64,000 nucleotides of DNA from Cochliopodium minus. Lineage: Eukaryota > Discosea > Himatismenida > Cochliopodiidae. The DNA is taken from contig JAMYWO010000035.1 of the NCBI GenBank assembly GCA_024220525.1, positions 132,332 through 196,331 on the forward strand, written 5' to 3'. The notes under the pieces are model-generated. The model made no database searches and was not told the DNA's origin. It saw only the letters and a list, made by a program, of their open reading frames with translations. A program made the position numbers and the translations under genes. Numbering within the stretch: the first letter of the stretch is position 1; every line of letters begins with the position of its first letter. Of the stretch, positions 35,485 to 47,233 are shown one piece after another.

Positions 35485-36790
35485 ATGGATCCATTTCAAA
35501 ATCAAAATGAAGAAATCGAATTTGGGAATCTGTCTGAAGAAGATTCAACATCCTATTCATTGGATGAAGAGAAAGATAAAAAAACGACCCCACAAAAAAA
35601 AGATAAAAACAAAGTGATAGAGAAGAGTGGAGTAATCTATATCTCCCATTTGCCTCATGGATTTTATGAAGTTCAATTGTATAAATATTTTAGACAGTTT
35701 GGTGGAGTATTGCATGTTAAATTAGCAAGAAGTAAAAAGGTAAATATTTTTTACAATTTGATCATTTATTTTTCCTTATTAGATAGATTCAAAGGAGAAA
35801 AAAATGAGAAAATTATTTTTTTATTGGAATTATAATTATCCTCCCAATCATCATTTATAATCAAATATTAACACAATAAACAATCAAAAAGAAACATATC
35901 CCATTAACTAAAATAATTTACTTCAATATTTTGGAAAGTAAATATATATTCATCATAAAACATAAATAATTTGTATCATTCGATGAAAATCATACATCTA
36001 TTCGATATGAAACTGTCCATTCTATTATAAAAAATCTTATCCATCTTTTAAAACATATTATCAAAAACATATTATTAAAAATTATAAATTTATTTTTTTT
36101 ATTTAAAAAATAGTCTTTAAAACCAAAAGGATTTGCATTCGTAGAATTTGAAGACCAAGATGTCGCAAAAATCGCAGCTAAAAGTATGAACGACTATTTC
36201 ATGTTTGGACGCCGTTTGAAATGTGAATTTGTTGGAGAGCCAAAACCGAACCAATTTAATAGCAAAAATAAACCAAAAAATCTCAAAAATATTTTTGCAA
36301 TTCAAACATCCCAAATAAGTAAAAAAATTTGTTTCATTTTAAATTATTAATTTTTTTATGTTTTATTTTTACTTTATTATTTATTAATGTTTTATTTTTA
36401 CGTTTTCATTTTAAATATTTTTTTTTATATTTTTTATTTATGTTTTTGACATTAATTATTTTTATTTTTATTTCGTTTTCGTTTTTATTAATTTATTTAA
36501 ATTATTTTCTTTAATTTCAAATTTATTTTTAAATTTTTTATTTATATTTTTTATTTTTACTTTTTATATTAATTATTTTTATTTTTTTTTCGGTAGTTAA
36601 AGAAAGAACTTTGAAAAGAAATAATGAAATAAATCAAAGTGTTGTAAGGAAATCAGTCACCGAGAGATTGGAGAAGCTTTCTAACTTGGAAAAGGTCAAG
36701 AGGGAAAAGTTGAAGGAGTTGGGCATTGACTACGAATGGGTTGGGTTCACTGAATTGTTGGGAAAGAAATCGACCCATACAAAGTTTTAA
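35485..36790 (+). CDS. NIFK: Nop15/NIFK-like nucleolar RNA-binding protein
   Basis: Three exons: 35485-35739, 36114-36318 and 36597-36790, phases 0 and 1. An acidic and Lys-rich N-terminal region (about 45 residues) precedes one [23 protein letters not shown] (RNP2), [19 protein letters not shown] (RNP1) and the helix [20 protein letters not shown]. The RSKK...[10 protein letters not shown] and MN-x-Y-x-xFGR motifs are characteristic of the Nop15/NIFK group, which acts in processing of large-subunit pre-rRNA. The C-terminal part is basic. Length, about 217 residues, equals that of yeast Nop15 more closely than the longer human NIFK. The vertebrate Ki-67-binding region is not obvious. Confidence 0.85.
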
Positions 36791-36942
36791 TTGGAAAAAA
36801 TAAATAATTTATTTTATATTTTTCTTTTAACAATTTTATTTTTATTTTTAATTTTAAAATTGTCTATTATTTTTTTATTATTTTTTTCTTTTGAATTTCT
36901 TTTAATAAATTGTTTTTAATCATTTCAAAGAGTTCTTAAGTT

Positions 36943-37989
36943 TTAAATTCTTAAGCAAAGAATAAGTCTTTGCAAATTAGAGTCAATATTTAGAAAATGC
37001 TCAAAACTATTCGTAAAGATAATTGTTTTCACAGAGAAATTTAGCTGTGTATTGGACTTGATCGAAAGATTATGCAAGGAAAGAGGAAAATTATTGAGAT
37101 CAATACATTTTCTGTAGAGTTCAACTGCTTTTTCTGAATCCTCCAAAACTCCTTTTGCAGTGTCCAGTTGGAAAGCAATGTAATGCAAACAATAAACAGT
37201 TTCTTCATTTTCAAAGAGTTTATCGTTTTCGACAACTTGAGAAAAGATTTCAAAGGATTTTACGTAACTTTGATTTTCTTCCCATCCATAAAAGTAACAC
37301 ATCCCTTTGGCAAGCTTGCTTCCTTTTTTGCAACTTTCAATACAAATTTGTTGAGCTTTGTGTTCGTCAGATTTGCAATGGATACCATAATACAAATCAA
37401 AACTCTTCATTGCTTCCTTTTCAGCTAAAACAGTTTCGATTTTTTCATTCTTGATTTTAATTAGTTCAAAATCATTCTTGAAGATTTGGTTTTCTTTTTT
37501 AATTTGTTCAATCTCACTTCTTAAGTTTTCATTTTGTTTGGATTGAAAATCAGTGCATTTAAGTAGATGTTCTTTCATTTCTCCTTTTAAAAATCTTGAA
37601 TTGCAATCTCCACATTCTATTAAATGTTCGTTTTGATTTTTTGGATGGTTAATCACTTCTCTTTTCTCCATTTTTTCTCCACAAACTTGACACTCAACAA
37701 TCAAACTAGAAATCAAGTTGTTCAATTTAATGTTTTCTAGCAAATCATCTCCACAACAAGGACAGTTATTTTCTCCCTTGTGGCATTCAGAACAAAAAGA
37801 TTTTGAACAAGCAAAACATAACTTTGGTTCGGTGAACATTTTTTCACATCCACAAATCAAGTTTGGCTTGACTTCATCTTTAATCAAAAAATTATCTTGG
37901 AAAATCATCTCTGTGTTTAAATTTTGAGTCTTTTTTAAAAAAATTGTTAAGAAAAAAAACTTTAAAAAATTGTTTTTTTAATTTACCAT
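36943..37989 (-). CDS. RING/TRAF-type zinc finger and Sel1-like repeat protein
   Basis: Exon 1 is the start codon alone (37987-37989); after a short intron the main exon begins TQNLNTEMIFQDNF and runs to the stop at 36943. A Cys/His-rich N-terminus follows RING-like spacing (CGCEKMFTEPKLCFACSKSF, then CSECHKGENNCPCCGDDL), then TRAF-type finger pairs (CQVCGEKM, ECGDCNSRFL), a coiled-coil (residues about 125-165), and a helical C-terminal part with Sel1-like features (SKLAKGMCYFYGWEE, KAVELYRKCIDLNNFPLSL). A ubiquitin-ligase role is inferred from the RING-like start. If translation begins instead at the downstream ATG (37908) only eight residues are lost. Confidence 0.7.
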
Positions 37990-38185
37990 AATTAAAAAAA
38001 TTAATGAATGTTTTTTTTTTGTTTAGTTTTTTTTTTTTTTTTTGAAAATTTTTTTTTATTTGTTCAATTTCTTTTTAAAAAACAACCTAAGAATTTTTTT
38101 TTTTTGAAAATAATCTTTTAAATTAAACAGAAAAAAATTTTCAAATTAAAGAAAAACTTAAGTTAAAATATTTTAAATTTAAATT

Positions 38186-38461
38186 TTATTTCTTATCAAC
38201 CAAATTAATATTTTTTTCAATTCCCTTCTCAATTCTCTCAGCAGTCAAAGACTCAACAGTAACACCATCACCAAGATCATCGTTAGATTTTGACTTGAAA
38301 AAAGTGTAACTCAAAGTAATCTCCTCAATATCTCCTATGTACTTGTCCTTGACGATTTCCGGATCGATGAAGAATAGAATGGGCATGTAGATTTCTTCGT
38401 TTGGTCTTAGACGTTGTTCGTCAAAACAAAAACACTGCACTTTATTGAAATATTTTCCCGC
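38186..38461 (-). CDS. COX11: COX11 copper chaperone, last exon only (5' truncated)
   Basis: COX11 delivers copper to the CuB site of cytochrome c oxidase in the mitochondrial inner membrane. The exon starts after a TATAG acceptor with [18 protein letters not shown], which contains the copper-binding Cys pair (CFCF) and the hallmark following residues, and continues to [12 protein letters not shown] and [13 protein letters not shown] Lys/Asp-rich tail ends at TAA 38186-38188. About the first 150-170 residues, including the membrane anchor, should lie upstream on this strand, but that place is occupied by a repeat containing an N and then by a myotubularin gene. The missing part is therefore lost at the join. 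Confidence 0.9.
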   Translation of the reverse strand, partial: AGKYFNKVQCFCFDEQRLRPNEEIYMPILFFIDPEIVKDKYIGDIEEITLSYTFFKSKSNDDLGDGVTVESLTAERIEKGIEKNINLVDKK

Positions 38462-38519
38462 CTATAATTATTTATTTTTATTTATTTTTTGTTCATTTAT
38501 TTTTTATTTTTTTATTTTT

Positions 38520-38745
38520 TTTTATATTTATTTTTATTTTTATTTTTATTTTTATTTTTATTTTTATTTTTATTTTTATTTTTATTTTTATTTTNAAAAA
38601 TAAAAAATAAAAAATAAAAAATAAAAAATAAAAAATAAAAAATAAAAAATAAAAAATAAAAAATAAAAAACATTCAAAGTAAAAAATTAAAAATAAAAAA
38701 ATAAAAAAAAATAAAAAATAAAAAATAAAAAACATCTCAAAAATA
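38520..38745. repeat. A/T repeat with single N at 38595: assembly join
   Basis: (TTTTTA)n fills the left side, then a single undetermined base stands at 38595, then (AAAAAAT)n fills the right side. The repeat unit and strand change exactly at the N. A COX11 exon ends into it from the left and a myotubularin exon from the right, each lacking its partner exons. Confidence 0.9.
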
Positions 38746-38765
38746 AAAAATGATTTTGAATTTAC

Positions 38766-39764
38766 TTTAGGGCGAGCATCAAACAAGAGCAAACGTTCAG
38801 AATCCAAATTAGATCGAGAAGGATAGGCAGTACGAATGGCATCAATCATTTTCTCGTCTTCCTTATTACGAGAACCAGTGATCCCCACGTTGGGTTGAGA
38901 AGCTCTGGTGAGGGAAGAATGGTTCTTGTGGATGTAACAGAGAATTGGGATTCTGCACTTCGACCTGAAAGCTCCCACACTTTCCAAAAGTTTGTCGCTC
39001 ACCGAAGAAGGAACGCAAAGAAGCTAAAAAAAAAAAATTTTAAAAAAACAAAAAGTTCAATTTTGGATGTTTTTATATTTTTTTAAAAAAAAATATTTTT
39101 AATTTTTATATACTTTTAAAAAAATATTTTTAATTTTTATATATTTTTCTTTCTTACATTTTTTTTTGTTTAAAAAATATTTTATATTTTCTTTCTGATT
39201 TTTTAATTTGATAATTTTAATTTTTATTAAAATAATTCGTCGCTTTAAACTATCATTCTTTATTTTTTGCTCCATAATTATTTAAATCATCATTCATTAT
39301 TTAAATTATTTTTTTGATTTTGACTATTTTCGAAATATTTGATTAAAAATTATTTATTCATTTCTTAAAAAAAATTATTTATTCATTTCTTATTTTTTTT
39401 ATTAAAAGTTTTTTAAAATTATTTTTTGTATTATTTCATCATTATTTTTTATTAAAAAATTATTTTTTTTTTATGAAATTTTTTTACTGAAGGATAAGTC
39501 TCACAAAACTGGAACTTGTGGTTCAAAAGAGACAGTCTCCAAAGAGGATCAACTTTGGAATACTCTGTGACAATCTTCAACTGCCTCTTATACTCCCTCG
39601 TAGCATTATAAACTGCCCATCCGTCCTCTTCAAAAGAACTTACTTTCTCAAAAGATCTATTTTTTTAAAAAATTTCAAATAAAATTAAATTATAATCAAA
39701 AATAAAAATTTTTTAAAAAATTAAATTATGTCAGAAAATTCAAAGAAATAAAAAATAAAAAATG

Positions 39765-39798
<34 letters not shown>

Positions 39799-41477
39799 TT
39801 GGATAAAAATAAAAATGAATTAAAATTAAAAAATTAAACATCTTTAAACAAAAAATATAAATAAAAATTAAAAATAATAAAAAATAAAAAATAAAAAAAA
39901 ATAAAAAATAAAAAATAAAAAATAAAAAATAAAAAATAAAAATAAATAAAAATTATTTAAATAAATAATTTCAAAAAAACCTTTGAAAAGCCCAAAACTG
40001 CAAACTAGATTTGACGTGGACCTTGTTCTTGATGTCCTTCATGATCTTCTTACAGAATTCCGAATTTTTGGCGATGGAGGAGAGTTTGTAGGTGGTCATG
40101 TCCTTGCACAGGATCTCGAAGGAGTACTTGTGCTCCATCTTCTTGGAGAGATTCTTCTTTTTGAAATCTATTTTAGAGATGAATTGGTGCGGTATTTTGG
40201 TTCTTGTAAATACATATGGACTGTATTGAAAAAAAAAATGTAAAAATTTTTTAAAAAAATAAAAAATTGATAAAAATAAATTAAACAAGTCAATGTGTAA
40301 AATAAAAAATTGAAAAATTAAAATATAACAAATAAATTTTTAAATTTAAAAATTGACAAAAATAAAAAACACAAAATAACAAAATGAAATGAAATAATAA
40401 ATGTTATGAAACAAAAAATAATTGAAAATAAATGAAAACAAAAATGGGAAATATTAAAAAAAATAAAAAAATAAAAAATGAATAAATAAAAAAAATAAAA
40501 AAATAAAAAATAAAATAAAAAATAAAAAATAAAAAATAAATAAAAAAAATTGAAAAATAATAAAAATGAAAAAACCTCATGAACTCAGAATCTTCATTAA
40601 TACTCTCATCAGAGTTGGGCTGTTTCTTTTGAGATTTTCTTTTGTGTGATTTGTTGTCGATTGGGACGATGTGGATAAACCCACTGGTGATTTGCAACTT
40701 GGAGACGCACCAGTAGTTTGTTTTCGTCCACTTAAGGTCTTCGTACTCTGACTCGAGCTTCTCTCCTTGTTCGAAAATATCAACTGTTTTGACTGAAGTC
40801 TTGTTTTCTTCCTCTTCTTTTAATTTTGGGAAATATTGTACAACTAAAAATATTTTAAAAGAAAAGAAAAAGAAAATTAAATTTATCAGAAAAATAAAAA
40901 CAAAATAAGATAATATAAAAATTTCAAAAAAATCTTTTTCTGAATATAACAAAAATTAATTTTAAAAACAAAATTAAATCATAAATGAAAAAAAAAATAA
41001 AAATAAAGATGAAAAATAATCAAATTTATATTAAAATTTTATCGATTAAATTAAATCATTTTAATATTTTAAAAATTTTATATAAAGTAGATTATTTGTT
41101 ACATTTTGGACTTTCTTTGACATCTCTGATCTCAACTTTCTCAAACTTGTCAGTGGACTTCTCAAAAAGGTCAGATTTTTCATCAGAAGAAAGATCATCC
41201 TCACTACGGCTAGACCCCAAAGAATTACGCAAGCCGAGAGCAAGACGTTTACGATGATTGATCAACTCAGGTCTTTTCATGAACGGAACGTTTTCTTTGT
41301 ATTCAAAGTTGATTTCGGTATCGCTTTTGTTGTTGCTGCTCTCGCTGTTATCGCTTTTGTTGCTTTCGCTGTTGTCGTTGTCTTCGCTGTTGCTTTCGTT
41401 CTCGTTGTTGGTGTTGCATTTCTCGTTCTCGTTGCTGTTGTTTAATTGTTCTCTTTCCTCGCTTCCGTTAAAAAGCA
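38766..41477 (-). CDS. Myotubularin-family protein, N-terminal half (3' truncated)
   Basis: Myotubularins are phosphoinositide 3-phosphatases or inactive relatives. The start at 41477 gives an acidic Asn/Ser/Glu-rich leader of about 90 residues. A GRAM domain follows across two exons (GEKLESEYEDLKW, LQITSGFIHIVPID, IPHQFISKIDF, SFEILCKDMTTYKL). Then come the first phosphatase motifs: SSFEEDGWAVYNATREYKRQ, WRLSLLNHKFQFCETYP, AFRSKCRIPILCYIHKN, RASQPNVGITGSRNKEDE and LLLFDARPK. The exon ends at a donor (38765), and the remainder with the Cys-x5-Arg active site is absent because the sequence passes through the N at 38595 into COX11. Whether it is an active phosphatase therefore cannot be told. 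Confidence 0.88.
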
Positions 41478-41666
41478 TCACTTTTTATTTTTTTTATTAT
41501 TCAAAGAAAATATAAAGGATGAAAATTCGAATTGGAACTTGTGACATCAATTTTTTGGTGTGCGCACATAAAAAGTTTTTATTAATGAGATTTAAGGAAA
41601 TTATATTTATCTTTTGTATTGAATACACAACGAATCTCATAATTTTATGGATTAAAGCATTTTTGT

Positions 41667-42455
41667 TTATATTGAATTCAAATAAATAAATAAATTTTTA
41701 AATTGGAAAAGATAATAATATGCTTTAAAAACAAATAATTCAATGAAATAATTAAAGATATTTGATATTGTATTAGATTTGCTTTTTTTACAATTGATGG
41801 TTGATTTGAAATTTTCGATATATCCTCTTATGATTTGTATTTGTGAATATAAATCCTCCTTCTCGATGGATTCTTTGATCATCTTGACCACATCATTAAC
41901 CTTATTCCTAATCTGGAAGGAATTCTCAATCAATTTGAATAATTGCATGGATACCTCAGATTGATTGATATATTCGATACTGCAGAAGATGATGCTTAAA
42001 ATCTGCTGATATATATCTTTGTTGGTAACATTTTTGACCTTGGAGCTCTTATTCTTGGCCAATTGAGCAAGATCCTTCAACTTGCTGATGATCAACTTCT
42101 TCTTCTCAAGATCTTCAAAATCAGGATCGTACAATTTGATGTTGATGAAGAGCAATTGCATATCAGATACTACATTCTTCATATCGTTCATCATCACATC
42201 ATTATCCTTGCTATTGCTCAAGATATAATTGTTGCAATTATTCTCCATCACTTTGATTTTGTACAGTATTTTTGAAAAGGAGGAATATTGTGCTATCAAA
42301 TCTTGTGTATTATCAAAGAATCCATTCAACGAAAGAAAATAATCAAATATTTCCTGTTTATTCTTATTTTTATTGGTATTGGAGTCAAATGAATCCAAAA
42401 ACTCTATTATCCTATCCAACAATTCTGATATAATCTCATTCTTATTTTCCTCCAT
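41667..42455 (-). CDS. Unknown helical protein
   Basis: One uninterrupted frame from ATG at 42455 (MEENKNEIISELLDRIIEFL) to TAA at 41667, about 262 residues; the frame is open further upstream but only through homopolymer sequence. I do not recognise the family. It is predicted all-helical, rich in Lys, Asn, Ile and Ser, without signal peptide; the C-terminal end (FNYFIELFVFKAYYYLFQFKN) is aromatic and hydrophobic and could be a membrane segment. Its base composition is clearly coding-like compared with the flanks. Single-exon structure is uncommon in this window. Confidence 0.55.
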   Translation of the reverse strand: MEENKNEIISELLDRIIEFLDSFDSNTNKNKNKQEIFDYFLSLNGFFDNTQDLIAQYSSFSKILYKIKVMENNCNNYILSNSKDNDVMMNDMKNVVSDMQLLFINIKLYDPDFEDLEKKKLIISKLKDLAQLAKNKSSKVKNVTNKDIYQQILSIIFCSIEYINQSEVSMQLFKLIENSFQIRNKVNDVVKMIKESIEKEDLYSQIQIIRGYIENFKSTINCKKSKSNTISNIFNYFIELFVFKAYYYLFQFKNLFIYLNSI

Positions 42456-42872
42456 CCAAAATTCCAAAAATTTTACTGTATATTTTTTTTTTTTAGCTGT
42501 GTACCAAATCAAAGAAAGATATTTTTTTATTTTTTTATTATTTTTCAACAAAAATCAAAAATATAAATAAAAAAAAAAAATTTTGTTGAGAAATATTTCA
42601 ATCATTTGAAACAAACACTTTGGATTCAACAATTAAATTCAGAATTCATTAAGTGTTTGGTTCAAAGAAAAAAAAAAAAAAGGGAATTTCAAAAAAAATT
42701 GACTTTGATAAATATTTTGAATAACAAATTGGAAGATACCTTTTTCAAAATAAACTTGATTTTTCATTAAACAATCTAAGAACTAAAAATATCAAAAAAA
42801 TAAAATATTCTGCAGTAATACTTGATTAATTCTCATTCAAACAAATTTCTTCATAAATAACTTGATAAATTT

Positions 42873-43760
42873 TTATTTTTTCCCTTGTTGAGGATCATTG
42901 ACACTGATTTGTTCATCATTGATCTTATTATTTACATTATCAAGAATGACTTTGTTCTCTTTATTCTCATTGGTGATCTTTTTGCTTGTGGATTCAATAT
43001 CATTGTCCATATTCGTCGAATCTTTATATTTCCTCTTTAATTTTTGTTTATAAGAAGATGAGCTATTTTTCGAAGATTCAATCAACATCTTCTTCAAAAC
43101 ATTTTCTTCTATATTTTCTCCTTTCTTTATAACTTTTTCTAAATTATTTATTTTGTTGATATCTAATGTGGGTGTATCATTGTTCTTTATTGCATGGATG
43201 ATCTGGTTGGATTGTTCGTTTATTTTATCATACACGTTGGCCTGTTCGAAATCTTCCATTTCGCAGGGATCATTCTTGATCAGTATCCTAGATTTTCTGT
43301 ATAGATTGAGATTATCAAGATTTGTGGTTTTCCATTTCTCAAATTCTTCTTTCTTCTTTGGATCTTATTGATTTTTTTTGATTATATAAATAATTTTTGT
43401 GAAATAAAATAAATAAAATAAAAAGCAAAATGATAATAAGGAAAGTTTCTGATACAATGTGATAAAATAAGGTAAATATATATATATATTTTGAGGAATA
43501 TTATTGCCATTTATCAATATCATTATAATTTATAAAATAACTTTAATAAATCAATAATATAGAATAATAAAGATAGATAACTTGTGATATAACATCTTAT
43601 TCAATATCATTCAATACTATTCAACAATAATCAATCTTACAAAAAAAAAATTACCAATTTTAAGCTCTTTTGTTTCAGATAATGTATATCTTTCCAATGT
43701 CATTGGTATTTTAGATACTATTTTGATAGTTGGAGATGCATGTCTTTGTTTATTTTTCAT
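42873..43760 (-). CDS. Unknown low-complexity charged protein
   Basis: Two exons (43760 to about 43656, and 43363-42873) join in phase 1. The N-terminus (MKNKQRHASPTIKIVSKIPM) is followed by a charged stretch PKKKEEFEKWKTTNLDN, then Asn/Lys/Glu/Asp-rich sequence to the stop. KQKLKRKYKD could be a nuclear localisation signal. No family is recognised. The intron is near 290 bases and contains a short TATATATATA run at 43477. Confidence 0.45.
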
Positions 43761-43825
43761 TTTTTTTTTTGAAATTTAATTTTTAGAGGAAAAATTTTAC
43801 GCAACTTTTTTCAAAATTTTTATTA

Positions 43826-44095
43826 TTACATTGCTAAATCTATTATCCTATCTAATTCCATTTTATTATTTTCATATTCCACCGTTTCTTTGTTTTTTGG
43901 AGGTGTAACAAAATCTTTTTCTTTTTTATTTTTTTTGAAATTTTTTTTTGGATTATTTGTTATTATCCTATTGATGATAGATGATTTTTTTTTATACCTT
44001 TTTTTTGGTTTGTATTCATAATTGATGATACTCTTGGATAAGTATCCTTTCTTTAAATTTTTTTTATTATATTTTTTCTTAAATAACGGTATTAT
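43826..44095 (-). CDS. Short Lys-rich coding segment without a visible start
   Basis: The minus strand is open from about 44095 to TAA at 43826-43828, about 89 codons, encoding a very basic protein ending NKMELDRIIDLAM. Within it YLSKSIINYEYKPKKRYKKK and KEKDFVTPPKNKETVEYEN look like coding rather than random sequence. There is no ATG near the upstream end, so it may be the last exon of a gene whose first exon I cannot find, or a pseudogene fragment. No family is recognised. Confidence 0.3.
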   Translation of the reverse strand: MIPLFKKKYNKKNLKKGYLSKSIINYEYKPKKRYKKKSSIINRIITNNPKKNFKKNKKEKDFVTPPKNKETVEYENNKMELDRIIDLAM

Positions 44096-44613
44096 TTATT
44101 TTGAATTTATTTCAGCTAAAAATAAATCAACTAACAAAAATATATGCAAAAACAAAAAAGTTTGACTAGAAATGACATTATTATTTGAGTTAATTCATTG
44201 AATTGGTAGTTTAAAATTTCGTATATAAATTTTTTTTAATGCTAAATAAAAAAATAATGTTTTAAAAAAATTAAAATACAAACAAGGTGTATATAAAAGA
44301 ATAATAAATCTTCATAAATTGTTTTCTTTCACCATCTTTGGTTTAATGGGAAACAAATGATTGTAAATTAATGGGGCGAAATGTTATTGTCAAAGTTGAG
44401 TATTAGTTACAATCACAATGAAAAGAATACGAAAAGTATGGTTTATCAACAACAGAGTTCAAATTGTCATTTTTTGCTTTTCTTTATTCGGGAAATAGTC
44501 AAAAAAATATTTGAATGTTAAGAGAAGAAAGGAAGGCAAATATTCAATTTCTGTCCAAAAAAAAAAAAAGATATTTTAATTGAATTAATTTCATTTCTTT
44601 AAAAATGAAGATT
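44096..44613. other. Intergenic stretch, about 518 bp
   Basis: Mixed A/T-rich sequence. I see no convincing exon, tRNA or repeat here beyond short A or T runs. Confidence 0.5.
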
Positions 44614-47148
44614 TCAATTTTCATGATTTCTATTATTAGTTTTTCTGAGTTCTATGGGGACTAAATCATGGTACTTGGTACTTGGCTCTACCAAATTGTC
44701 AAAGTTGGAGGAATAGTCTTTCCCTTCCTCAAAGCAGGTACACTTCAACTCTACAGCGCAATCACAAAAGAAAGCATAAGAAATGGCTGGTTTTTCAACA
44801 ATATTGTGTCCTTTGTGGCAAATCTACAAAAAAAAATATTAAAATAAATTAAAATAAAATAAATAAAATATATGTAAAAAATGGATGAAATTTTTACCTT
44901 TATACATGATTGACAAACACCCATTCCCTTATCTGAATTTTTTTAATTTATTTTAAAAAAATTTGTATTTTGGTTTTTTTTTTATTTTACCTTCAGTAAT
45001 GTCACAAGTGATACAAAAGTAGTAATGTTGGGCATAAAAATTTTTCTTAGTGTATTGTCTTGTACTTTGTTTTTTTTTTCATACAAATAAAAGTAAAATA
45101 AAATAAAGTAAAATGAAATGAAATAAAATAAAATGAAATAAATTTGGTTTTTTTTACCACCAGTTGTTTTGGAAACATTTTTTAATGCTTGGATTCAATC
45201 TCTCTGCGTAAATTTCGTGGGGATCAACAACTTCTCCATTTTTGAAGTTTGCCTTGAAACTGTGGCCACTTGGGTCTTCAATAGTGACCAATCCACTCAA
45301 AGTTCCTTCACCTTTTTTTAAATTCAAAAAATATCAAAAATTAAATAAAAAAAATTTACTTATTTTAAAAAAAAAAAAATTAAAAATTCATTTATTTTAT
45401 TAAAAAAATTTTACTTCCTCTGAATCCAGATAAACTGTAATTTGTGTCTCCGACATACTTTCCCATTCCTGACATTCCCTTTTATTAAAAAAATTTTTTA
45501 AATTTTTTAAACTTTATTGTTCACAAAAATTTATGAAGTTTTTAAAGGAAAAAGTTTTTTTTTACCATTCTTTGATTAAGAAAAAAAAAAAAATAAAAAT
45601 TTTTTATTAGAATAATTTTTATTTGTGATATAAATACCTGCTGAACTCTCCTTCATAATATCCTCCCTAAAAATTAAGAAAATTTATTATTTAAAATGAA
45701 ATTAAAGTTTAAATAAAAAAATGTACAAAAAATAAAAATAAAAATTTAAATGAAAATTAATTTTACCTGATACCACATAAGAACACCATTTTTGCAATCA
45801 GAGTTTTCCCAATTATCTGATTTGTAGATACCCTTTAAAAGATAAATTATAAAATTAAAAAAATAATCGAATATAATATATTTTTTAAAAAAACTTTAAA
45901 TAAAAATAAATTTATAAAAAAAAACCATTTCAAATGTGAAAGTCCCTTGTCCGTTGAAATATCCATTTTTAAATTCTCCTTCATATGTAGAAAAGGTGTT
46001 CATCAAAAAGCCTTGAATAAAATTTGGAACAAAAAAATTTGAAAATTAATAATTAAAAAAAAAATTTAAAAATTAATTAAAAAATTTAAAAAAAATTTAA
46101 AAAAATTTTAAAAAATTTGAAAAACATAATTTTTTTAGTAAATTTTGCCTTTGAGAGGACTTTTGGTGGAAGGCTCAAAGTACCCACAGTATTCCTTTAT
46201 GATGAATTTTGATTCTTCTTCATCACTGTCGTCATCAGAGTCACTATCATACTTTTTTATATCTTCTCCATCCTTCAAAATGATTACGTATTCTCCATTA
46301 ACATCTTTGGTTAAAGACCTTTTAAAAAAAAAATTGTTTAATTGATTATTTTTTTATTTTTATTTTATTTTTTAATTTTACCACATGGTGTAAGTTCCTT
46401 CACTTGTATATGGAGTCAAAGTTCCTTTCACTACAATGTCTTTTATTTTCTTTATCTTTTCGACTTTCTTTATCATTGCGAATTTTTCTGAAATAAAATT
46501 AAATAAAAATTTAAATTTTATTAATTTCACTGAATTTTATAAATGAAATTTTCTTTTGAGAATTTGTATAATACAAATGATTGATAATCAATATTTACAG
46601 CATATACATATGATAATATCATAATGATCAATTATTATAGTATCTTATGTTAAGATATAAAAATTGATCCAAATTATATTGAACCAACAAACTTCAATAT
46701 CATTAAAATTTTATAGGTATTCCCAAATATGGCATCATGCCAAATTATATGCTCAGATTTTCTCAAAATTTTCAATTATATATATTTTTTTCTTTTCAAA
46801 TATGAGGAAATTATTCTTCATATTTTTTTACCTGGTCCATCAAGATCTTTTGTTGGAGCAACTACCTTGGATATATGAAATAATTTCCAAGGATTTTCCA
46901 AATGCTTTTCTGAATATTCTAACAACTTTATAATCTTTTCATTTTCTTCAGATTTGACATTCTTCTTCCATATTTCTTTTGGTTTGCATAACTTGAAGAA
47001 TAAAGGGTTGTATGATGTATTATGAACTCAAATATATATTTTTTTTTACTTTGTTAAAATTTTTATCAACACATGACATTGCTCTGAGAGAATCGCAGTC
47101 CATATTAGAAATTATAATTTTCCATAAATTGTTTATCAATACTGACAT
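44614..47148 (-). CDS. F-box, MORN-repeat and UBR-box zinc-finger protein
   Basis: About ten exons. The start at 47148 gives MSVLINNLWKIIISNMDCDS and LRAMSCVDKNFNKL, a compact F-box-like segment. After a linker come MORN-type repeats across several exons (GTLTPYTSEGTYTMW, STYEGEFKNGYFNGQGTF, GGYYEGEFSRYL, GFRGEGTLSG). The C-terminal exons encode a Cys/His cluster with UBR-box order: YYFCITCDITEDKGMGVCQS, then CIKICHKGHNIV, then FFCDCAVELKCTC. UBR boxes recognise N-degrons (basic N-terminal residues) in ubiquitin ligases; an F-box would attach the protein to an SCF ligase. A substrate receptor reading N-degrons is the suggested, unproven, role. The combination with MORN repeats is unusual. Confidence 0.75.
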
Positions 47149-47233
47149 ATTTTATTCTTTTCAATTTTATTTTTTTTATTTTTTTTATTCAAGAATTCTA
47201 TTAATCTATTTTTTTTTTGATTCATCCATATAC

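Noticed and set aside
38440-39002. A COX11-myotubularin fusion protein
   Set aside because: The junction lies in a repeat with an N, the parts are unrelated, and both lack essential domains; a wrong join explains it better.
41254-41515. Val/Ala- and Leu/Ser-rich plus-strand frames
   Set aside because: Antisense of the acidic Asn/Ser/Glu leader of the myotubularin gene.
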